IMG/VR virus record: IMGVR_UViG_3300030451_003486
Location: 1 to 34,272 of that record
From: a virus
Length of the DNA stretch: 34,272 nucleotides
Direction: 5' to 3' (one strand)
Part shown: positions 12,437 to 18,508 of the stretch, piece by piece
How positions within the stretch are numbered: position 1 is the first letter of the stretch
How the letters are laid out: each line of letters begins with the position of its first letter
Translations under genes and position numbers: made by a program
The notes under the pieces: model-generated
Told to the model about the DNA's origin: nothing
Databases searched by the model: none
The model's input: only the letters and a program-made list of their open reading frames with translations

Positions 12437-13189
12437 ATGGAATTACAATTGATTAAAAAGGAGCAAGGGTACAAGGTACCTGCGCGCTTATTATCGAACG
12501 GCATCACAAACGCCAAGACAAAAAAGAATAAATTGAAAACATTTATTTTGTATTTAGCACCGCACAAACAAAACAGCAAACGAAAAAATATTTGCCCTTT
12601 TGCGTCTAGAGGTTGCGCGGCTGCGTGTCTTTATACGGCTGGACGCGGTAAATTCTCAAACGTTCAAAACGCCAGAATGAACAAAACAGAATATTTTCTG
12701 GCTGATAAAAAAGGATTTCTTAAGCAATTATTTAGCGAGATTTACAAAGAATATAAAAAGGCTTTAAAAGGTGATTATAAAATCGCCGTCAGGCTTAACG
12801 GCACAAGTGACATTGATTTCTTGCACCTGCTTAAAAATGCCTACGGCTTGGACCCTGCTTTAGCAAAGGGCCGTTTATTGTTTTATGATTACACTAAGGA
12901 TTTTAAAAGGGCTTTGAAATACAAGGATAATGAATTTTATTCTTTGACTTTTTCACGTAGTGAGGACAACTGGGAAAAGTGCAAAAAGGCATTAATTCAA
13001 GGCGTAAATGTTTCGGCTGTTTTTGGTGGTGAGTTGCCAAGATATTACAAAGGTTTTAAAGTTGTAGACGGTGACGAAAGAGACGACATAATGATAGACC
13101 GAAAGGGCGTTATTTTAGGACTTAGGGCAAAGGGTGAAGGTAAAAAAGATTATTCAGGTTTCGTTATAAACAATTATACATTATGGTAA
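12437..13189 (+). CDS. DUF7227-type phage protein with Cys cluster
   Basis: This 250-residue protein carries GITNAKTKKNKLKTFILYLA, then NICPFASRGCAAACLYTAGR and VQNARMNKTEYF, followed by IAVRLNGTSDIDF, and later FYDYTKDFKRAL and LTFSRSEDNWEKC. This is the phage family I know as DUF7227 (CPxASxGCxxxCLxxAGRG, then RLNGTSDIxWE). Three close cysteines suggest a metal or Fe-S site, and YDYTK, FSRSE and VSAVFGG could be strands of a TIM-like barrel; the enzyme activity is not known. In many relatives the last Asp-Phe position is Trp-Glu. It begins directly after the previous stop. Confidence 0.78.
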   Translation: MELQLIKKEQGYKVPARLLSNGITNAKTKKNKLKTFILYLAPHKQNSKRKNICPFASRGCAAACLYTAGRGKFSNVQNARMNKTEYFLADKKGFLKQLFSEIYKEYKKALKGDYKIAVRLNGTSDIDFLHLLKNAYGLDPALAKGRLLFYDYTKDFKRALKYKDNEFYSLTFSRSEDNWEKCKKALIQGVNVSAVFGGELPRYYKGFKVVDGDERDDIMIDRKGVILGLRAKGEGKKDYSGFVINNYTLW

Positions 13190-13410
13190 CAAATAAAAGT
13201 TATTTAACATATATATTAATGACTCGATATTTTGGCACTAAGCAGGCTAATTATAATCAAGATGAAATTGTAAACCATATTATTGATAAAATAATTCAAG
13301 AGGTTAATGACGAAGACGTCGACGAAAAAGACCAATATTCTCTATTGAAAGAGTTGATTTTTTTTGCTGTGGATCTGGACGCGTTAGAAGACCATTTAAA
13401 GGGTTATTAA
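13183..13410 (+). CDS. Small hypothetical protein ending in a repeat stop codon
   Basis: The 75-residue product (MVTNKSYLTYILMTRYFGTK, then IVNHIIDKIIQEV and LLKELIFFAVDLDALEDHLK) is acidic and helical. It overlaps the DUF7227-type gene by 7 bases. Its TAA at 13408-13410 is the TAA of the first repeat of cluster 3, so the repeat replaces the gene's natural end. No family recognised. Confidence 0.6.
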   Translation: MVTNKSYLTYILMTRYFGTKQANYNQDEIVNHIIDKIIQEVNDEDVDEKDQYSLLKELIFFAVDLDALEDHLKGY

Positions 13411-13441
13411 ACGCAATGGGCTTTCTTAAACGCAATGGGGT
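13407..13441 (+). repeat. Repeat cluster 3: two copies of TTAAACGCAATGGGGT
   Basis: Copies start at 13407 and 13426, a 19-base step. Both have CAATGGG where other clusters have CAGTGGG or CAGTAGG, so each cluster has its own variant. The first forms the stop of the gene before it. The bases between 13442 and 13513 hold no gene I can support. Confidence 0.82.
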
Positions 13442-13513
13442 TGCCAGAGGAAAAATACGAAAATCAAAAATTCTGAACCTCGCAAAATAAGTCAAAAATA
13501 TTTTATGAACAAA

Positions 13514-13545
13514 TGTTAATTAATCCATTTTTTTTATATATTAGC
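13514..13545 (+). promoter_or_regulatory. Early-type promoter of accessory cassette 3
   Basis: TGTTAATTAA (13514-13523), a T-run and TATATTAGC (13537-13545) precede ATG 13549. The same parts in the same order lie before the ERF gene (2941-2968), with 4 fewer bases between them and nearly the same distance to the ATG. This suggests that cassette 3 is expressed with the early genes. Confidence 0.6.
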
Positions 13546-13548
13546 ACT

Positions 13549-13746
13549 ATGAGAAACAAAGAACAACTCAAGCACTTGCACAAGTCCAGAAAAGAGGCGC
13601 GCAAGTTAAAGGCTGTGAAAAAGAGTAACAGTAACTTTATTTTAAATCAAATTTTTGAGGACCAGTATAGAGGTTTAAACAAACCTTTTAGACTGGAAAG
13701 CAAGCAAGAAATTATTGACAGACTGTTTAACTATAAAAGAGGATAA
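13549..13746 (+). CDS. Small basic hypothetical protein (65 residues)
   Basis: I start at ATG 13549, directly after the promoter; an in-frame ATG at 13513 would put the promoter inside the gene. The product begins MRNKEQLKHLHKSRKEARKL, is very basic for 30 residues, then reads NFILNQIFEDQYRGL and QEIIDRLFNYKRG. No family is recognised. A short nucleic-acid-binding protein is plausible from charge alone. Confidence 0.6.
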   Translation: MRNKEQLKHLHKSRKEARKLKAVKKSNSNFILNQIFEDQYRGLNKPFRLESKQEIIDRLFNYKRG

Positions 13747-13750
13747 AGAG

Positions 13751-14107
13751 ATGAACTACGAAAATAAATTTATAGAATTACAGGACGAACTTAAAGGCAT
13801 TAATATTGACCTTGATAATTATTGTAAACCTGAGGACATTTATTTACTTCAGGATGCAACAGACCTTTACGACTTATTAAATGACCACGCGGCATTTGGT
13901 GAGCAAATTATTGGATACTATAAAGCGGCAAAGTACTTAAGTATTAATGACCCTAGTTTTCATAATTCGATAAACTGGGCGCAGCAAAGAGGCTACAAGG
14001 TTGCGGATTTTACAAGTGAATTACTAGCAAGTGTCCACAAGAGTCAAACCTTGATACATTCCTTCTGGAATTGTGAAAAAGAAATTAACAATATAATTTG
14101 GAAATAA
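13751..14107 (+). CDS. Hypothetical helical protein (118 residues)
   Basis: The start at ATG 13751 follows an AAAGAG stretch 4-9 bases upstream, one of the few possible Shine-Dalgarno sites here; an in-frame ATG at 13715 lies inside the previous gene. The product has ENKFIELQDELKGINIDLDN, LYDLLNDHAAFGEQIIGYYK and a Trp-rich C-terminus. It looks all-helical and soluble. I do not recognise it. The next gene starts in a TAATG overlap. Confidence 0.6.
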   Translation: MNYENKFIELQDELKGINIDLDNYCKPEDIYLLQDATDLYDLLNDHAAFGEQIIGYYKAAKYLSINDPSFHNSINWAQQRGYKVADFTSELLASVHKSQTLIHSFWNCEKEINNIIWK

Positions 14108-14334
14108 TGAGCGAAACAAAAGAAATTAAAACTGTTAGAATAATGAACAAAGCGGAAAGCATCAAGCTTTGTGCTGTCGGCAGGGTTCAGGAAATACTAG
14201 AAAAAAGGGGCGTCAAAATGGACGTCCCGACTTTCAACATAGCTATGCAGGCGGCAGGCCACGCAATTGTTGAAATGGCAACAAGAGATTTATTGAAAAT
14301 AGATTTAAATAAATTATACGGATATGAAGATTAA
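14107..14334 (+). CDS. Small hypothetical protein (75 residues)
   Basis: A TAATG overlap favours ATG 14107 over the in-frame ATG at 14098. The product contains NKAESIKLCAVGRVQEILEK and VPTFNIAMQAAGHAIVEMAT, all predicted helices with a small-residue pattern that suggests a dimeric bundle. GC-rich codons (GCG, GGC, GAC) continue here. No family recognised. Confidence 0.6.
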   Translation: MSETKEIKTVRIMNKAESIKLCAVGRVQEILEKRGVKMDVPTFNIAMQAAGHAIVEMATRDLLKIDLNKLYGYED

Positions 14335-14434
14335 AGACAAACTAAATAAACTTTTAGACGATAATAGATTCATCGCCCTTGTTGTATATTTGGGCGCGTT
14401 CGCCTTCACTGTATTTTTTAGTATTGATTTTTAA
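14324..14434 (+). CDS. Small single-span membrane protein (36 residues)
   Basis: This frame overlaps the end of the previous gene by 11 bases. The product has a charged start (MKIKDKLNKLLDDNR) and a hydrophobic helix FIALVVYLGAFAFTVFFSI ending next to the C-terminus. Its size and single span resemble tiny phage membrane effectors or exclusion proteins; that role is speculative. A terminator follows 17 bases after the stop. Confidence 0.55.
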   Translation: MKIKDKLNKLLDDNRFIALVVYLGAFAFTVFFSIDF

Positions 14435-14450
14435 TAAATACGTGATAATA

Positions 14451-14479
14451 TTTAACCCTCTTATTTTTAGGGGGTTAAA
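14451..14479 (+). terminator. Terminator closing the accessory region
   Basis: TTTAACCC (14451-14458) pairs with GGGTTAAA (14472-14479), extended inward by a T-G and a C-G pair, with an A/T loop. A short TTTT follows at 14480-14483. Because both arms have T/A ends it could work on both strands. It separates the accessory cassettes from the late region. Confidence 0.65.
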
Positions 14480-14594
14480 TTTTACTCTTCCTGCTTCACC
14501 CTTCTCGGATATCATTTTAACAAAATCCGCCCTCTAATCTCACAAAAATGGCCTTAAAACGGGTCCAGATAGGACCATTCAACGTAAAACGGAT

Positions 14595-14735
14595 ATGTCT
14601 AGTGGTACTTTCCTACCTTTAATCAAATCAACCCAAAACGATATGAGTTGTTTAGCGATCGGATTAAGCACACCAATAAACATCAAAGAGTTGGACGCTG
14701 ATCTAGCGTCTAACGAAATACCTGTAATTATATAA
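14595..14735 (+). CDS. Possible small gene or gene remnant in the 14.4-15.0 kb gap
   Basis: An open frame of 46 codons starts MSSGTFLPLIKSTQNDMSCL and ends ADLASNEIPVII; the frame is open upstream to 14538 without another ATG. The residues look plausible for protein and the codons are unlike those of its neighbours, but there is no recognisable family and no junction with another gene. It may be a real small gene, a decayed remnant, or chance. Otherwise 14435-14978 (544 bases) holds only the terminator, inverted repeats and start element listed separately. Confidence 0.25.
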   Translation: MSSGTFLPLIKSTQNDMSCLAIGLSTPINIKELDADLASNEIPVII

Positions 14736-14817
14736 GGAAAAAATTAGATATAGTATGCCCGAGGCCACTCTATATATAATATATATCTATTTTTAAATCT
14801 GGTTTATTGTTGCTGTA

Positions 14818-14858
14818 GAGAATCTATTGACGTTCATCTGTATCAGATTCTCGTCAAT
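14818..14858 (+). other. Interlocking inverted repeats (pseudoknot or switch candidate)
   Basis: GAGAATCT (14818-14825) is the reverse complement of AGATTCTC (14845-14852), and ATTGACG (14826-14832) of CGTCAAT (14852-14858). The order is A-B-A'-B', so the two stems cross: either a pseudoknot or two exclusive hairpins. The arms share base 14852. A perfect 12-bp palindrome, TCTATATATAGA, follows at 14859-14870. All lie 120-160 bases before the first late gene. Confidence 0.5.
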
Positions 14859-14963
14859 TCTATATATAGATAATCATTTTTTTTTGACTTTGTTCCACTT
14901 TTTGAGGGGTAAAATATTAAAAGTTATTAACAGGCCAAACTGCTTGGTACAATAATATAATTA

Positions 14964-14975
14964 TTTGATTATCTA
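14964..14975 (+). promoter_or_regulatory. Late start element TTTGATTATCTA, copy 1
   Basis: TTTGATTATCTA stands exactly 3 bases before ATG 14979. The identical 12 bases occur exactly 3 bases before ATG 26920. Both are the first genes after a terminator. It does not fit the TAnnTTTG box. It may be a late promoter read by the phage sigma-like protein or a translation start signal. Confidence 0.6.
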
Positions 14976-14978
14976 ATT

Positions 14979-15689
14979 ATGAGTAAAACATATAAGTTAC
15001 AAGTCCCTGTTTCTTTAGATGATATAACGATAAGTCAATACCAAAAATACATAAAGGTATTAGAAGACAATAAAGATTCAGAAGACACTAATTTCTTAAA
15101 CTTAAAGCTCTTGAATATCTTTTGTGATATTACAATGAAAGAGGCTTATGAGTTGCCAATCCAGGAGTTTGAATATATATTAAATCACCTGGCGACTATT
15201 CTATCAGAAAAACCATTTTTACATCACAGGTTTTTTATGGAAGATCCAAAAGGAGATACAATTGAATTTGGCTTTATACCAAATTTAGATAAAATCACTC
15301 TAGGTGAATATGTAGATGCAGAAAACTATTTATCTAACTGGGAAGATATGCATAAAGCTATGTCGGTCCTTTATAGACCGATCATAGCGGGTAATAAGGA
15401 TTTTTATAAAATAGAAAAATATGAAGGAAGTGATAAGTATTCTGAAATTATGAAAGATGCTCCAGCTTCTGTTGCATTAGGCACTATCCTTTTTTTTTTG
15501 AATTTAGGGATAGACTTGTCGAAAATTACAATGGACTCTTTACTCAAACAGCAGGAGACATTGAAAGAGGATCCTACACACAAGGATTCAGTAAAAAGTG
15601 GGGATGGTATCAATCAATATACTCACTTAGTAAAGGAAATGTCTTCAAAATTGACGAAGCTACAAAACTCAATGTACATAAAGCAATGA
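14979..15689 (+). CDS. Tail assembly chaperone (zero-frame product)
   Basis: The 236-residue product starts MSKTYKLQVPVSLDDITISQ and has FGFIPNLDKITLGEYVDAEN and MSVLYRPIIAGNKDFYKIEK, features of an unnamed flavobacterial phage family encoded ahead of the tail genes. After residue 170 it crosses a run of ten T (15490-15499; codons CTT TTT TTT TTG) and continues to TGA 15687-15689. Overlapping this end, the -1 frame is open for 87 codons to the next gene's start. Position before tail genes, the 0/-1 pair and the T TTT TTT slippery heptamer match the lambda G/GT type of tail assembly chaperone. Chaperone identity is inferred mainly from this architecture. Confidence 0.75.
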   Translation: MSKTYKLQVPVSLDDITISQYQKYIKVLEDNKDSEDTNFLNLKLLNIFCDITMKEAYELPIQEFEYILNHLATILSEKPFLHHRFFMEDPKGDTIEFGFIPNLDKITLGEYVDAENYLSNWEDMHKAMSVLYRPIIAGNKDFYKIEKYEGSDKYSEIMKDAPASVALGTILFFLNLGIDLSKITMDSLLKQQETLKEDPTHKDSVKSGDGINQYTHLVKEMSSKLTKLQNSMYIKQ

Positions 15690-15757
15690 TGTGGTTAGAA
15701 TTTGAAAAAGAGAAAAACGATTTAGAAGCAAGATTAATTAAACAAGCTCACAGATGA
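15497..15757 (+). CDS. Minus-1 frame extension of the tail assembly chaperone
   Basis: This open segment has no start codon at its beginning and would be reached by a -1 shift on T TTT TTT (15491-15497). It adds 86 residues to the first 173, giving about 259 in total. It contains FSKKWGWYQSIYSLSKGNVF and ATKLNVHKAMMWLEFEKEKN, the kWGWyxxiyxLxxgxxxkidxvtxl pattern I associate with T-domain extensions of flavobacterial phage chaperones. The stop overlaps the next start (ATGA at 15754-15757), as for real genes in this operon. An error in the T-run (eleven T) would give the same fused product without recoding. Confidence 0.72.
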   Translation, partial: FEFRDRLVENYNGLFTQTAGDIERGSYTQGFSKKWGWYQSIYSLSKGNVFKIDEATKLNVHKAMMWLEFEKEKNDLEARLIKQAHR

Positions 15758-16215
15758 TAGCAGTATACGAAACACTAGACAAAATAAAAAATCTACTTAG
15801 AGAAAATCCGTCAACTCAAACAGTGACGTTTGGAGATCTGATGGAAGTAGACCTAGCTAAAACAACTATATTTCCATTAGCACACGTGCAAATAGGGAAC
15901 GTAACATTTAGAGATCATATAATTGTTATGGAAGTTGCGGTTCTATTTTTAGATATAGTAGACGACAACAGAGAAACAAATTCTTTTGATCAATTTTATG
16001 ATAACGATAATCTTATTGACATCTTAAACACTCAGCTATCTGCAGCTAATATTTTACAAGGCAAACTTAGAAGAGGCGCAGCATACAATGAGTTATTTCA
16101 AGTCCAAGGAGATATATCTGCTCAACCGTTCTTAGATAGATTTGAAAATCAATTAGCAGGATGGGGAGTAGATTTAGTAATTGAATTACCTAATAAAACT
16201 ACAAGCGTTTGTTAA
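15754..16215 (+). CDS. Minor structural protein (tail completion/terminator candidate)
   Basis: The 153-residue protein begins MIAVYETLDKIKNLLRENPS and has FPLAHVQIGNVTFRDHIIVM and FENQLAGWGVDLVIELPNKT; the GWGxDxxIxLPN ending is typical of a structural protein in flavobacterial siphophages, in a strand-rich fold like tail terminators. It lies between the chaperone and a gp10-like protein, where tail completion proteins are expected. The exact role is inferred from order. Confidence 0.68.
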   Translation: MIAVYETLDKIKNLLRENPSTQTVTFGDLMEVDLAKTTIFPLAHVQIGNVTFRDHIIVMEVAVLFLDIVDDNRETNSFDQFYDNDNLIDILNTQLSAANILQGKLRRGAAYNELFQVQGDISAQPFLDRFENQLAGWGVDLVIELPNKTTSVC

Positions 16216-16713
16216 ATGGCAGTAAACCTAGAACCTATATTAGATAAATTAGCAGATGATCTCATAGAACAAATGAGAATAGAGATAATGCAAAAATATC
16301 CTCATCCTGCAAAAGCAAGCGGAAGACTACTCGATTCTTTCAGCAAAGAGGTGACTGACAATAAACTTACAATATTAAATGAAGCTTCAGAGTCAGGTTA
16401 TTTTTATTCTGGTAATGTAGACTTAGGTAGAAGACCTGGTCAAATGCCACCTGTAAGTAAAATAAGACAATGGATGGAGAGAAAAGGAATTACAAGTAGA
16501 GATAGCAAAACAGGTCGATTTATGAGAAAAAGAGATGGAGCTTTTGCTATAGCTAAAAAAATAGCAGACTATGGATACCACGGAATAAATTATACAGAAA
16601 ACGCAGTCAGAAAATTTGAAAGCTATATTATAGATTCATTAGGAGAAAAATATGTAGAAGAATTAAACGAGATGTTAAAACAAAATATATCAAGATTTGA
16701 ATTAAACGATTAA
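16216..16713 (+). CDS. HK97 gp10-like head-tail or tail completion protein
   Basis: In this 165-residue protein, NVDLGRRPGQMPPVSKIRQW (residues 72-91) and MERKGITSR are close to gp10-type motifs (GRxPGxMPPxxxIxxWMxxKGI), followed by AFAIAKKIADYGYHGI. Such proteins help join head and tail or finish the tail. The C-terminal helix is extended. It follows the previous stop directly and is 4 bases before the next gene. Confidence 0.75.
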   Translation: MAVNLEPILDKLADDLIEQMRIEIMQKYPHPAKASGRLLDSFSKEVTDNKLTILNEASESGYFYSGNVDLGRRPGQMPPVSKIRQWMERKGITSRDSKTGRFMRKRDGAFAIAKKIADYGYHGINYTENAVRKFESYIIDSLGEKYVEELNEMLKQNISRFELND

Positions 16714-16717
16714 AAAT

Positions 16718-18508
16718 ATGCCAGCATTTTATACACCACAATTAGCAAGAAGTCCAATATTTTATAAAGCTGCTGCCGCATTAGCAGAAAAATTTACATA
16801 CAGTATTTATATATATACAGGACACTATACAACAAATAAACCATCGACAGCAACTTACACAATCACAAAAGATAAAGTTGCAGATGTAGTTGAAGTTGGA
16901 ACAATAACAAGTAAAACAGCAAATAAGCTTGTTGATTCAGTTAAACTGTTTAGCGAAACGGTTGAAGCTGGAGACTTAGTATATAATACTACAGGTAACA
17001 CAATAGCTATAGTAAGCTCAGTAGATAGTGATACTCAATTAACTTTAGATACAGACATATTTCCTGTTTCTGGAAACTTAGATTCTTATAAAATATTTAG
17101 TAAAACGTCAGCATCTATAGAGATCGCTGAACTTATAAGGGATTATTTTAAAACTGAATATTACAACTTAGCCGTAGACGCAGTATGGGTAGAGATAGAT
17201 ACAACAGTACAAATAACGTCTGGAACAACAACATCAGCAACAACTAACAAATTAGTTGATACTGATAATAATTTCATCAGAAAGTTATTACCGTCTTCTT
17301 TTACATTAACTGCAAACAATACTACGGATGCTACGTCAGCAACTGTTTCAGCAGTTGATGATGATAATACTTTATCTGTATCTAGTGATATTTTTGCGTC
17401 AGGAGAAACCTACACAATAAATATGTCAGCTACGGCTAGTAACGGAACTCCCTGGATTACTTTAGATGGATATGGGTTTTTTAAAGATGGTTTAAATCCT
17501 GGTAATACAATACTTGCTCAAAAGCAAGTCTTAATGACTAACTCTAAAATATACTTTATTAAAGGTAAAGATATTGTAATACCAGTTTATGCTCCTTTGC
17601 AATCTACACTCAGTTTCAATATATCAGGATCTTCTACAGTTTTTTGGAATGCTGTAGATAATTTCTGGAACACTTATTCTCAAAGCTGGGGTACAATAGT
17701 AGATCCTATAAAAATTACAGATGGTGATGTTAAAGATTCTGGAACTGCAGATGGAACAACAACTAACAAATTAGTAGATGGATCTGTAGGTAAAAGTTTT
17801 ACTACTACAGTAAAAGTAGGTATGACGGTATATAACACAACCGACAGCACGTTTACAAACGTGACTGCGGTTGATAGTGACACTCAATTAACTTTAGCAG
17901 ATGATATAATGGTTTCAGGAGAAAGTTATCAAATACAAGACGGAAGATCTGCAGACAAAATTCAATACGTAGTCATATCTCAAACTAATAATTTTACAGG
18001 AGGTACAATTACAGTTACAGACGGAACAGGACAATCCTTAACAAGAACGTTGACTCTAGAAGAGTCCAGGTGTTCTAAGTATACTGCATATAAAGTTATA
18101 TTCTATAACAGATTTGGTGCACTGCAAGAAATATTATTTACTAGAAAATCTACTAAAACATTAGAAACAAACTTCGATGAATATAAAAGAAGCACAGTTA
18201 ATTTTAATTTAGCTAGTTTTTCTTATGATAAATATAAAGCTCAAAAACAAAGAATAGATATTCAAGGAACAGAAACCCTTACATTAAATACAGATTTCTT
18301 AGAAGAGGGTATTTCTGATCCTATACAAGAATTATTAATGAGTGAGCAAATATGGGTAGATGAAGGTATTTTAAATACAGAAGCTTCAATTCATCCAGTA
18401 ATTATAAGAAGTACGTCTGTAGAAAAGAAAACAAATGTAAATAATAAATTAGTTAGCTATACAATAGAATTTGAATTTGCTAACGATAAAATACAAAATA
18501 TCAGATAA
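16718..18508 (+). CDS. Large structural (tail) protein with three internal repeats
   Basis: The 596-residue protein starts MPAFYTPQLARSPIFYKAAA and has IYIYTGHYTTNKPSTATYTI and IEIAELIRDYFKTEYYN, a framework I know from flavobacterial phages, followed by a beta-rich C-terminal domain with SADKIQYVVISQTNNF. Three similar 65-70-residue modules occur at 61-128, 169-234 and 342-407, each with TxNKLVD, then VDSDTQLTL or a variant, then DIF or DIM and a final SGxxY. Without them it would be near 400 residues. The modules look like inserted beta sandwiches or barrels displayed on the virion. It overlaps the next gene by one base. Confidence 0.75.
   Translation: MPAFYTPQLARSPIFYKAAAALAEKFTYSIYIYTGHYTTNKPSTATYTITKDKVADVVEVGTITSKTANKLVDSVKLFSETVEAGDLVYNTTGNTIAIVSSVDSDTQLTLDTDIFPVSGNLDSYKIFSKTSASIEIAELIRDYFKTEYYNLAVDAVWVEIDTTVQITSGTTTSATTNKLVDTDNNFIRKLLPSSFTLTANNTTDATSATVSAVDDDNTLSVSSDIFASGETYTINMSATASNGTPWITLDGYGFFKDGLNPGNTILAQKQVLMTNSKIYFIKGKDIVIPVYAPLQSTLSFNISGSSTVFWNAVDNFWNTYSQSWGTIVDPIKITDGDVKDSGTADGTTTNKLVDGSVGKSFTTTVKVGMTVYNTTDSTFTNVTAVDSDTQLTLADDIMVSGESYQIQDGRSADKIQYVVISQTNNFTGGTITVTDGTGQSLTRTLTLEESRCSKYTAYKVIFYNRFGALQEILFTRKSTKTLETNFDEYKRSTVNFNLASFSYDKYKAQKQRIDIQGTETLTLNTDFLEEGISDPIQELLMSEQIWVDEGILNTEASIHPVIIRSTSVEKKTNVNNKLVSYTIEFEFANDKIQNIR

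Noticed and set aside
10106-13441. CRISPR array from the TTAAACGCA repeats
   Set aside because: Copies are only about 16 bases, step 19-29 bases irregularly, lie partly inside genes and have no spacers of constant length or cas genes nearby.
13304-13495. 63-codon minus-strand frame over repeat cluster 3
   Set aside because: It lies over a plus-strand gene and the repeats, reads as low-complexity Arg/Pro/Leu and has no family features or promoter.
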